From assembly GCF_001667015.1 (NCBI RefSeq), contig NZ_LZIS01000165.1, positions 1-54,163 of the forward strand: a stretch of DNA of 54,163 bases, written 5' to 3'. This document shows, piece by piece, positions 43,801 through 53,415 of this stretch; positions within the stretch are counted from its first letter, which is position 1; every line of letters begins with the position of its first letter. Both the position numbers and the translations under genes were made by a program. A model generated the notes under the pieces. That model had not been told where the DNA came from. It worked only from the letters and a program-made list of their open reading frames with translations, and did not search any database. This stretch comes from Mycobacterium sp. E3198 (GTDB lineage: Bacteria; Actinomycetota; Actinomycetes; Mycobacteriales; Mycobacteriaceae).

Positions 43801-43997
43801 TTGCCGGCTTCCGGCGTCCGCCGGCGGCTGCAGGTCTTTGGATGTGAATTCTGGGTTTTGGGTGTGAGCTGGTGGCGGGATCCGGGCGACTTTCCCGCCC
43901 AGGATGCACACCCAAAGCCGAGGATTCACGCTGAACGCCCACGGCCCCGAGCGGCGGGCCTGCTAGTCGCCGGTTTCGGCGTCCTCCGGCGGCTGCA
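43797..43997. repeat. Imperfect 35-36 bp direct repeat flanking a palindromic element (dxs/rnd junction)
   Basis: The left copy, 43797-43832, begins CTAGTTGCCGGCTTCCGGCG. The right copy, 43963-43997, begins CTAGTCGCCGGTTTCGGCGT and is the 3' end of rnd. They differ at four bases and one indel. The CTAG of the left copy contains the dxs stop and that of the right copy the rnd stop. Collapsing the repeat would make the two convergent stops overlap in one CTAG. Confidence 0.8.
43844..43929. terminator. Nested 86-bp palindrome between convergent dxs and rnd
   Basis: The outer arms are 43844-43866 (GTGAATTCTGGGTTTTGGGT...) and 43907-43929, 23 nt each with four mismatches. The inner arms are GGCGGGA (43874-43880) and TCCCGCC (43893-43899). 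It could act as a bidirectional terminator, or be a MITE-like repeat unit. AT content is higher than in the flanking genes. Confidence 0.7.
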
Positions 43998-45240
43998 ACG
44001 CCCGGGCCAGCACCGGGTCCACCAGCTGTCGCTGCCACGCCCGCGCCTGCCCGGCGCGCAGGAAGTCGTCGACAGCCGCGTCGGGGTCCGGCACGGCCTC
44101 CCAGTCCCAGCACAGCCGTCGCACCAGGTCGGGCGAGACCAGGTTCTCCGTCGGGACTTTCACCCGCTCCGACACTTCGCCCAGCGCCGAGCGGGCCGCC
44201 TCCAGCCGCGCCGCGGCCTCCGGTTTGCGCCTGCTCCACCGCGCCGGCGGCGGCGGCCCGTTGGGCGGCTCGGCGTCCTCCGGCGGGTCCTGGCTTTGCC
44301 GGGCCGCTTCCAGCGCCCCCAGCCACACCGCGGCGCTGCGGCGCTGGTTGCGCCCGCCGAACACCGGCAGCTTGACCAGCTCCTCGACAGTCTTCGGGTC
44401 GGCCAGGGCGGCGTCGATGATCGCCGAATCCGGCAGGACGCGCCGCGGCGCGATGTCGCGGCGCTGCGCGATGCGGTCGCGCGCCGACCACAGCTCGCGC
44501 ACCGCGGCCAAGCCGCGCCGGTCGCGCACCCGATGGATCCCCGACGTGCGGCGCCAGCGGTCCCGCCGCGCGGCCGGGGGCAGCTCCCGCGCGCCCGCGG
44601 TGCGCAGGTAGTCGAATTCCTCTGCGGCCCAACCGGTTTTGCCCTGGCCGGCCAGCACCTCGGAGATCGCCGCGCGCAGCTCGATCAGCAATTCCACGTC
44701 CAGGGCGGCGTAGTTGAGCCACTCGGCGGGCAGCGGGCGTTTGGACCAGTCGGCCGCGCCGTGGCCCTTGGTCAACCCGAACCCCAGCAGCCGCTCGACC
44801 ATGGTGGCCAGGTTCACCCGGTCGAACCCGGCCAGCCGCCCGGCGAGCTCGGTGTCGTACAGGGCGGGTGGCCGCATGCCGACCTCGGCCAGGCACGGCA
44901 GGTCTTGATCGGCCGAGTGCAGGATCCACTCGTCGGAGCCCAGCACCTCGGCGACCGGCCGCAGCGCCGTCAGGGGGTCGGCGCCGTGGCTGACCGGGTC
45001 GATGAGCACCGTGCCCGCCCCCGCCCGCCGGATCTGAATCAGGTAGGCCCGGTTGGAGTAGCGAAAACCCGACGCCCGCTCGGCGTCCACGGCGAAGGGT
45101 CCGCGCCCGCGGTCCAGGAGTCGCGCGGCCGCCTCGATCTCCCGCACGCTCACGGCGAGGTCCGGGACTCCGTCGGCCGGCTGGGGGAGCGGGGTGGCTT
45201 CGGGTGGCGTGCCGGGCTCGGGGGTCGCCGGTTCGCCCAT
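43963..45240 (-). CDS. rnd: Ribonuclease D-like 3'-5' exonuclease
   Basis: 425 residues. DEDD exonuclease domain (about 28-215): first Asp/Glu in PFAVDAERASGFRYS, Asp in ILHSADQDLPCL and YDTELAGRL, last Tyr/Asp in NYAALDVELLIEL. An HRDC-type helical domain follows (about 220-300, DRRGLAAVRELWSARDRIAQRRDIAPRRVLPDSAIIDAA), then a second helical C-terminal part. Trims tRNA and other RNA 3' ends. The ATG lies 1 bp from the end of the upstream DUF3000 gene, so they are likely cotranscribed. Confidence 0.93.
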   Translation of the reverse strand: MGEPATPEPGTPPEATPLPQPADGVPDLAVSVREIEAAARLLDRGRGPFAVDAERASGFRYSNRAYLIQIRRAGAGTVLIDPVSHGADPLTALRPVAEVLGSDEWILHSADQDLPCLAEVGMRPPALYDTELAGRLAGFDRVNLATMVERLLGFGLTKGHGAADWSKRPLPAEWLNYAALDVELLIELRAAISEVLAGQGKTGWAAEEFDYLRTAGARELPPAARRDRWRRTSGIHRVRDRRGLAAVRELWSARDRIAQRRDIAPRRVLPDSAIIDAALADPKTVEELVKLPVFGGRNQRRSAAVWLGALEAARQSQDPPEDAEPPNGPPPPARWSRRKPEAAARLEAARSALGEVSERVKVPTENLVSPDLVRRLCWDWEAVPDPDAAVDDFLRAGQARAWQRQLVDPVLARALQPPEDAETGD

Positions 45241-45241
45241 C

Positions 45242-45823
45242 TCAGGCGCGTGACCGGGAGCTCAGGTCGGTGACCCCGGTCGGCGGGAGGCCCGCGGCGT
45301 GCTCCAGCACCTCGCAGAACGCCTCGACGTGCGCGCCGACGTCGGGGGTGGTCGCCGTCCAGGACGCCCGCAGCTCCAGCTGGTGGGCGCGGGGCGGCCC
45401 GGAGATGTCGCCGTAGCGCACCGACGTGGTGGCGGTGACGGTGCCGCCCAGCGCGGTGGTGTGCTCGAGGCGCGATTCCAGCGCGTCGACCAGCCAGCTC
45501 CACGCCACCTCCGGCAGCAGGGGGTCGACGGCCTCGGTGGGGTCGAGGTCGGCCTGGATGTAGGCGACCAGGCGGATGGTGCCGTCCCAGGCGTCGGCGC
45601 CGTCGGGGTCGTACAGGAGGATCAGCCGGCCGAACGCGTCGCCCTCCGAGCGCTCCGGGACGATCTCGAGGTCCGGGTGTTTGACCTCGGCCCCGAGCGC
45701 GTAGCTGAAGGGCGCCAGGCGCTGCGGCGGACGGATCGGGCCCAGCTCGATCTCCGGCCGCACGGTGACGGCGTTCATCGCCGCTACCGCCTCGCGGAAG
45801 GGTGCCGGCTCTGCTGACGTCAC
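45242..45823 (-). CDS. DUF3000 protein (Rv2680-like)
   Basis: 193 residues from the chosen GTG (TSAEPAPFREAVAAMNAVTVRPEIELGPIRPPQRLAPFSYALGAEV), the N-terminal pattern I recall for DUF3000 proteins. Cytosolic, function unknown; consistently found upstream of rnd in actinobacteria. The GTG lies 8 nt after TAGCGT. An ATG seven codons upstream (45844) is a second choice with no ribosome site. Confidence 0.85.
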   Translation of the reverse strand: MTSAEPAPFREAVAAMNAVTVRPEIELGPIRPPQRLAPFSYALGAEVKHPDLEIVPERSEGDAFGRLILLYDPDGADAWDGTIRLVAYIQADLDPTEAVDPLLPEVAWSWLVDALESRLEHTTALGGTVTATTSVRYGDISGPPRAHQLELRASWTATTPDVGAHVEAFCEVLEHAAGLPPTGVTDLSSRSRA

Positions 45824-45831
45824 AGCGTTCG

Positions 45832-45837
45832 ACGCTA
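45832..45837 (-). promoter_or_regulatory. -10 hexamer TAGCGT for DUF3000 gene
   Basis: Ends 8 nt before the GTG; decides between the two possible starts. Confidence 0.5.
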
Positions 45838-45942
45838 GACCCATCACCCGACACGCCGAAACAGGCGCGCCGAGTTTCGCGGCCGTCGCGACCAAGCCGT
45901 TACCAGCGCCGATCGGGGCCTCGGGAAGGGCGTATTGGCTGC

Positions 45943-46749
45943 TCAGGGGGCGGTTCCCCCGTCGAATCGGGCGGGGCGCTTCTCCCGGTGCGCGGCCAGG
46001 CCTTCCCGGACGTCGGGCCCGCCGAAGCTCAGGAATTCCAGGCCGAGCGACGTTTCGAAGGTGGGGCCGAACATCCGGTACCAGTAGTTGAGGCTGTGCT
46101 TGGTCCAGCGGATGGCGTTCTGCGCGCCCTGCGCCAGGTTCTCGGCGATGCGGGTGGCCGTCTCCAGCACATCGTCGTCGTCGACGCAGGTGGAAACCAG
46201 GCCGATGCGTTCGGCCTCCTCGCCCAGCAGGGTTTCGCAGGTGAGCAGGTAGTACTTGGCCTTGGCCATGCCGACCAGCAGCGGCCAGCAGATCGCGGCG
46301 TGGTCACCCGCGGCCACCCCGAGCTTGGTGTGACCGTCGATGAACCGCGCGGTGCGCCCCGCGACCGAGATGTCGGCGAGCAGCGCCACCACCAGGCCGG
46401 CGCCGACCGCGGGACCCCGGATCGCCGAGACCACGGGCTTGTCGAAGTTGACCATGTTGAGTACCAGGTCGCGGGCCTCGCGCATGATGCGGATCCGGCC
46501 CTCGAAGTCGCCGATGGTTTCGTCGATCAACTCGAAGCTGCCGCCGGAGGAAAAGGCCTTGCCTTCGCCGCGGACCAGGACGACGCGCACGGCGGGGTCG
46601 CGATCGAGCACCGGCCAGACGTCGGCGAGGTCGCGGTGCATCTGCGGCCCGACCGAGTTCAGCCCGGGGGAGTCGAGGACCAAGGTCAGCACGCCGTTGT
46701 CGGCGGGTTCGAAGCGAAGGCTGGGAAACTCGTCGTAGCTGATCGGCAC
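45943..46749 (-). CDS. echA15: Enoyl-CoA hydratase/isomerase family EchA15
   Basis: 268 residues, crotonase fold. [21 protein letters not shown] at the N-terminus, oxyanion-hole segments [15 protein letters not shown] and [23 protein letters not shown]. The two glutamates of classical hydratases are not both present at the usual positions ([11 protein letters not shown] rather than CLGGGCEL/ E-x), so the exact reaction (hydratase, isomerase or other) is open. GTG start is 7 nt after TAACAT. Divergent from hemE. Confidence 0.87.
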   Translation of the reverse strand: MPISYDEFPSLRFEPADNGVLTLVLDSPGLNSVGPQMHRDLADVWPVLDRDPAVRVVLVRGEGKAFSSGGSFELIDETIGDFEGRIRIMREARDLVLNMVNFDKPVVSAIRGPAVGAGLVVALLADISVAGRTARFIDGHTKLGVAAGDHAAICWPLLVGMAKAKYYLLTCETLLGEEAERIGLVSTCVDDDDVLETATRIAENLAQGAQNAIRWTKHSLNYWYRMFGPTFETSLGLEFLSFGGPDVREGLAAHREKRPARFDGGTAP

Positions 46750-46756
46750 GGGGTCG

Positions 46757-46762
46757 ATGTTA
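46757..46762 (-). promoter_or_regulatory. -10 hexamer TAACAT for echA15
   Basis: Ends 7 nt before the GTG; leaderless pattern. Confidence 0.55.
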
Positions 46763-46801
46763 CGCAAGCGCCGATCGGCGCTCGTGGCAGCATTGAGGCT
46801 G

Positions 46802-47883
46802 ATGAACACCCCTGTGCGCGCCCGCCGTGACCTGCCCGAGTCGCCGTATCTGGCCGCCGTCGGCGGGCGCAAGCCCGGCCGCGTGCCGGTGTGGTTCATG
46901 CGACAGGCCGGGCGCTCGCTGCCCGAGTACCGGGCGCTGCGCGAGCGGCACAGCATGCTGGCGGCCTGCTTCGAGCCCGAGGTGGCCTGCGAGATCACGC
47001 TGCAGCCGGTGCGCCGGCACGGCGTCGACGCGGCGATCCTGTTCTCCGACATCGTGGTGCCGCTGCGCGCCGCGGGCATCGAACTGGACATCGTCGCCGA
47101 CGTCGGGCCGGTCATCGCGCACCCGGTGCGCACCGACGCCGACATCGATGCGATGAAACCCCTTGAGCCGCAGGCGATTGCACCAATCAGCCGGGCGGTT
47201 TCGCTGCTCGTGGACGCGCTGGGCGACGTCCCTCTGATCGGTTTCGCCGGTGCGCCGTTCACCCTGGCGTCCTACCTCGTCGAGGGCGGCCCCAGCCGCA
47301 ACCACGCCCGCACCAAGGCAATGATGCTCGCCGAGCCGCACAGCTGGCATGCGCTGATGGACAAGCTGACCGACCTCACCGTCGCGTTCCTGCAGGGGCA
47401 GATCGAGGCCGGGGTGGACGCGATCCAGGTCTTCGACTCGTGGGCGGGCACGCTGTCGCTGGCCGACTACCGCCACTACGTGCTGCCGCACAGCTCGCGG
47501 GTGTTCGCCACGCTGTCCGACTACGGCGTGCCCATGACGCACTTCGGGGTGGGGACGGCCGAGCTGCTGGGCGCGATGTCGTCGGCGCTGAAGTGCGGCA
47601 TGAAGCCGCGCCAGGCCACCGCCGTCGGGGTGGACTGGCGCACCTCGCTGGCCGACGCCGCCGCCCGGGTCGAGCCCGGCACCGCGCTGCAGGGCAACCT
47701 CGACCCGGTGGTGCTGCTGGCGGGCTGGCCGGTGGTCGAACACGCCGCGCGGGCCGTCATCGACGACGGGCGCCGGGCGGTCGACGCCGGCGCGACCGGC
47801 CACGTGTTCAACCTGGGCCACGGGGTGCTGCCCGAGACCGACCCCGGCGTCCTGACCGACCTGGTCGCGCTGGTCCACTCGCT

Positions 47884-47887
<4 letters not shown>
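46802..47887 (+). CDS. hemE: Uroporphyrinogen decarboxylase HemE
   Basis: 361 residues. Decarboxylates uroporphyrinogen III to coproporphyrinogen III. N-terminal signature [17 protein letters not shown] with the substrate-binding arginines, [16 protein letters not shown] with the catalytic Asp, [19 protein letters not shown] and the C-terminal [11 protein letters not shown] and [17 protein letters not shown] lies before the ATG. The first gene of the haem operon; its stop overlaps the hemY ATG (ATGA). Confidence 0.97.
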
Positions 47888-50689
<2,802 letters not shown>

Positions 50690-50705
50690 CGCCACCCGGG
50701 CTCGT

Positions 50706-50738
50706 CGCGACACATAACCAGTTGCGACGACACGCCGA
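50706..50738 (+). repeat. Left 33-bp terminal inverted repeat
   Basis: Exact reverse complement of 51665-51697. GCGACACAT (50707-50715) also pairs with ATGTGTCGC (50740-50748), so this end can form its own hairpin. Confidence 0.95.
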
Positions 50739-50799
50739 GATGTGTCGCATTGGTTTATATCTGGGGATCCCGTCGCTCGGCATTGACATCTCACCGTTT

Positions 50800-51648
50800 G
50801 TGGGCGAGGTGTTTATCGGCAGCGAAGCCGTGAGGCATGGGCGGCTAAGTCCTCACCAATTGCGCACCAGGTTTCGGGCGATCTACCCCGACGTGTACCT
50901 GCCGGTACACGCCGCGCCGTCGCTGCGGACGCGTTCGGTTGCGGCGTGGCTGTGGTCGGGCCGACGCGGCGTCGTTGCCGGCCTCGCCGCGGCGGCGCTG
51001 CACGGCGCGCGCTGGATCGACGACGACGTGCCCGTCGAGTTGATCTGGCGCAACCAGCACGCTCCGATCGGCGTGATCACCCGTAATCGGCGGATTCAGC
51101 CGGACGAGATCACCCGCGTCGCGGGTCTGCCGGTGACCACTCTCGCGCGCACGGCGTACGACCTGGCGACGCGGCTGCCCACCGGCGAGGCGGTGGCGCG
51201 GCTCGACGCCCTGATGCGGGCGACGCCATTTTGCGTCGAGGAGGTGTTGCTGTTGGCCAAGCGGTACCCCCGTGCGCGCGGCCTGCGACGGCTCCGCACG
51301 GCGCTTCCGCTCGTCGATGCGGGCGCCGCATCTCCGAAGGAGACGTGGCTACGACTCTTGCTGATCGCTGCCGGACTGCCGGCTCCCGAGACACAGATAC
51401 CGGTGAATGAGAACTGGCGAACCGTCGGCGTGCTCGATATGGGCTGGGAGAGCTACAAAGTCGCCGCCGAGTACGACGGCGACCAGCACCGCAGCGACCG
51501 CCGGCAATACGCCCATGACCAGTGGCGGATGCGCAAGCTGGAAACACTGGGCTGGATCGTCGTGCGGGTGATCGCCGAGGACAAGCCGGGGGAGGTCGTG
51601 CGACGCGTGCGCGACGCACTCGTGGGCCGCGGATGCCGCGAGATATAA
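50800..51648 (+). CDS. DUF559 / AbiEi-like protein, Vsr-type nuclease-fold domain
   Basis: 282 residues from GTG 50800 (GEVFIGSEAVRHGRLSPHQLRTRFRAIYPDVYLPVHA); an in-frame ATG at 50740 would add 20 residues and start at the inner edge of the left repeat. The N-terminal half resembles the winged-helix part of AbiEi-type antitoxin-like proteins (IDDDVPVELIWRNQHAP, TRVAGLPVTTLARTAYDLATR). The C-terminal ~100 residues are a DUF559 domain (EYDGDQHRSDRRQYAHDQWRMRKLETLGWIVVRVIAED), a PD-(D/E)XK/Vsr-like fold with EYDG and the QHR-like motif. Its function is unknown. No partner toxin gene is adjacent. The stop codon lies in the extended right inverted repeat. GC content is slightly lower than in its neighbours. 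No Shine-Dalgarno for either start. Confidence 0.75.
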   Translation: MGEVFIGSEAVRHGRLSPHQLRTRFRAIYPDVYLPVHAAPSLRTRSVAAWLWSGRRGVVAGLAAAALHGARWIDDDVPVELIWRNQHAPIGVITRNRRIQPDEITRVAGLPVTTLARTAYDLATRLPTGEAVARLDALMRATPFCVEEVLLLAKRYPRARGLRRLRTALPLVDAGAASPKETWLRLLLIAAGLPAPETQIPVNENWRTVGVLDMGWESYKVAAEYDGDQHRSDRRQYAHDQWRMRKLETLGWIVVRVIAEDKPGEVVRRVRDALVGRGCREI

Positions 51649-51664
51649 GCGGTTGCGACGCGCG

Positions 51665-51697
51665 TCGGCGTGTCGTCGCAACTGGTTATGTGTCGCG
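51665..51697 (-). repeat. Right 33-bp terminal inverted repeat
   Basis: Exact reverse complement of 50706-50738. GTTGCGAC (51652-51659) pairs with GTCGCAAC (51675-51682), giving a subterminal hairpin just after the gene's stop codon. Confidence 0.95.
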
Positions 51698-51706
51698 GAA
51701 AATGGG

Positions 51707-52117
51707 CTACGAGCCGCTCGGCACGAGCCGCAACGAGATCGAGTTGATGCAGTAGCGCTGGTCGGTCGGGGTGGGGTACCCCTCGCCGGCGAACACGTGG
51801 CCCAGGTGGCTGTGGCAGTTCGCGCACAGCACCTCGGTGCGGGTCGTCCCCATCGAGTGGTCGGGGCGCAGAATCACCGCGTCGGAGTTCGCCGGGTCGA
51901 AGAACGACGGCCAGCCACAGTGCGACTCGAATTTCTCTGTGCTGCGGAACAATTCGGCCCCGCAGGCCCGGCACTGGTACACGCCCTCGGTCTTGGTGTC
52001 GGTGTACTCGCCGGTGAACGGCCGCTCGGTGCCGGCGCGGCGCAGCACCTCGAACTCCTGCGGGTTGAGCTTTCGGCGCCACTCGTCGTCGGACAATTGC
52101 ACCTTCGGACTGGTCAT
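51707..52117 (-). CDS. msrB: Methionine-R-sulfoxide reductase MsrB
   Basis: 136 residues, same length as M. tuberculosis MsrB. Zinc cysteines Cys49/Cys52 (YQCRACG) and Cys98/Cys101 (LCANCHSHLGH); catalytic Cys123 in DQRYCINSISL; FESHCGWPSFFDP carries the possible recycling Cys67. Reduces the R epimer of methionine sulfoxide with thioredoxin. The ATG is 7 nt after TAGCGT. Its stop is 9 bp from the right inverted repeat of the DUF559 unit. Confidence 0.97.
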   Translation of the reverse strand: MTSPKVQLSDDEWRRKLNPQEFEVLRRAGTERPFTGEYTDTKTEGVYQCRACGAELFRSTEKFESHCGWPSFFDPANSDAVILRPDHSMGTTRTEVLCANCHSHLGHVFAGEGYPTPTDQRYCINSISLRLVPSGS

Positions 52118-52124
52118 GTGTTCC

Positions 52125-52130
52125 ACGCTA
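52125..52130 (-). promoter_or_regulatory. -10 hexamer TAGCGT for msrB
   Basis: Ends 7 nt before the ATG and overlaps the last codons of aftC; leaderless pattern. Confidence 0.55.
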
Positions 52131-53402
52131 GCGCTTAGCCGGCAGCCACGCCGGATCGATGCCCTCGTCCAGCCGGTCCTCGGCCTTGGCGTCCAGATAG
52201 CGGAAGCACAGGACGACGAACACCACGATCAGCAGCAGCGACCAGCCGTAGGTGATCTTCAGGTAGTGCAGGGCGCGGCCATATCTCATGTATCGGTAGA
52301 TCAGCCAGTCGTCCAGCGTCAGGAATCCGTAGACCCCCAGCCACGCCGGCCAGTTGCGGATCAGCGAGTTCCGCAGCACGACGGTCATCAGGAACGGGAA
52401 CAGCATCATCGAGTAGTAGCCCTGGGCCAGCGGCAGCGCCAGCCACGACCACAGCAGCAGCACGCCCGTCGAGTTGGTGAACCAGAACAGCGGATCGCGG
52501 GTGCGGTAGTAGCGGTACAGCAGCCACAACGCGGCGATCGCCAGCACGGTGAAGAGGATCCGCAGGAACACGATCAGCCAGGTGGGCAGCCCGAAGTACA
52601 CGCCGTTGCCCTCGATCGAGCTGTTGAAGTAGTCGCGGACGCCCCCGATGTAGGGCAGCGTGCGGGTGACGAAGTCCATCGGGTCGCTGACCAACGGCCA
52701 CGCGGCGGCGTTGATGACGATCGGGACGACGAACGCGGGCACCAGGGCCCGCCACTGGCGGTTGAGCAGCGGCAGCAACAGCAGCGGCCCGAGCACCGGT
52801 TTGAGCGTCAGCGTGAGCCCGATGACGAGGCCGGCCCACCATTGATGACCGACTTTCCCGTCGAGCAGCCAGCGCAAGAACAGCACCTCGGCCAGCAGCA
52901 CGCAGCCGTTGATGTTGGTGAAGACCAGCGTGCTGGTGACGCTTTCGGTGCAGAACATGGCCAGCAGCAGCGCGGGGGCGGCCACCGAGGACAGCGTGTA
53001 GTTGAACAGCCGCAGCAACAGGTACCAGGCGATCAGGATGGCCACGGTGTTGATCAAAATGAACAGGTAGCGCGACGGCGTGAAGGACAGATAGCCGAAC
53101 GGCGCCATCAGCAGCGTGCCGCCGGGCGGGTACAGGTAGTGCGGGTCGACGTAGTCGAAGTGCTCGTTGTAGATGTCCCAGCCGTGCCGGAAGTTCAGCA
53201 CCGCGCGGTACACCGGCTTGAAGTCGTCGGTGATGTTGCCGTTGAGAGTGAGCACGATGCTGCGGTGCAGCACCGACATGATGGCCACCGGCCAGAGCAC
53301 CGATCGCAGTATCGTCGCGGCACCCGGGGCGGCGGTGCGGGGACGAAAGGCGGCCAGTATCCCGTCGCGCAGGCCGGTTCGGGTCGAGTCAGCTGCGGTC
53401 AC
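52128..53402 (-). CDS. aftC: Alpha-(1->3)-arabinofuranosyltransferase AftC
   Basis: 424 residues, GT-C superfamily glycosyltransferase with about ten TM helices. The first extracytoplasmic loop carries the Asp-Asp motif NGNITDDFKPVYRAVLNFRHGWDIYNEHFDYVDPHYLYPPGG, as in AftC. Uses decaprenylphosphoryl-arabinose to branch the arabinan of arabinogalactan and lipoarabinomannan. GTG start (TAADSTRTGLRDG) is 7 nt after TACTTT; a TTG three codons upstream is an alternative. Begins 13 bp after the stop of the upstream peptidase gene. Confidence 0.96.
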   Translation of the reverse strand: MTAADSTRTGLRDGILAAFRPRTAAPGAATILRSVLWPVAIMSVLHRSIVLTLNGNITDDFKPVYRAVLNFRHGWDIYNEHFDYVDPHYLYPPGGTLLMAPFGYLSFTPSRYLFILINTVAILIAWYLLLRLFNYTLSSVAAPALLLAMFCTESVTSTLVFTNINGCVLLAEVLFLRWLLDGKVGHQWWAGLVIGLTLTLKPVLGPLLLLPLLNRQWRALVPAFVVPIVINAAAWPLVSDPMDFVTRTLPYIGGVRDYFNSSIEGNGVYFGLPTWLIVFLRILFTVLAIAALWLLYRYYRTRDPLFWFTNSTGVLLLWSWLALPLAQGYYSMMLFPFLMTVVLRNSLIRNWPAWLGVYGFLTLDDWLIYRYMRYGRALHYLKITYGWSLLLIVVFVVLCFRYLDAKAEDRLDEGIDPAWLPAKR

Positions 53403-53409
53403 GAACCGC

Positions 53410-53415
53410 AAAGTA
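53410..53415 (-). promoter_or_regulatory. -10 hexamer TACTTT for aftC
   Basis: Directly follows the stop codon of the upstream gene and ends 7 nt before the GTG. Confidence 0.55.

Larger units (their letters stand above)
50706..51697. mobile_element. 992-bp DUF559 unit bounded by perfect 33-bp inverted repeats
   Basis: Left repeat 50706-50738 and right repeat 51665-51697 are exact reverse complements (outer end CGCGACACATAACCAGTTGC...). Similarity continues inward for 24 more bp at 16 matches, ending in TTATATCT on the left and the stop-codon region of the gene on the right. Outside the repeats similarity stops at once. The unit carries a single DUF559 gene and sits in the convergent gap between the Rv2675c-like gene and msrB, with 16 bp and 9 bp left on either side. 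No target-site duplication was found. Mobility is inferred, not shown. Confidence 0.6.

Noticed and set aside
50690..50720. Target-site duplication flanking the DUF559 unit
   Set aside because: Bases directly outside the two inverted repeats (CTCGT on the left, GAAAA on the right) do not match, so no duplication is claimed.
50800..51648. Complete AbiE-type toxin-antitoxin pair
   Set aside because: Only the AbiEi/DUF559-like protein is present; there is no AbiEii-like nucleotidyltransferase gene next to it.
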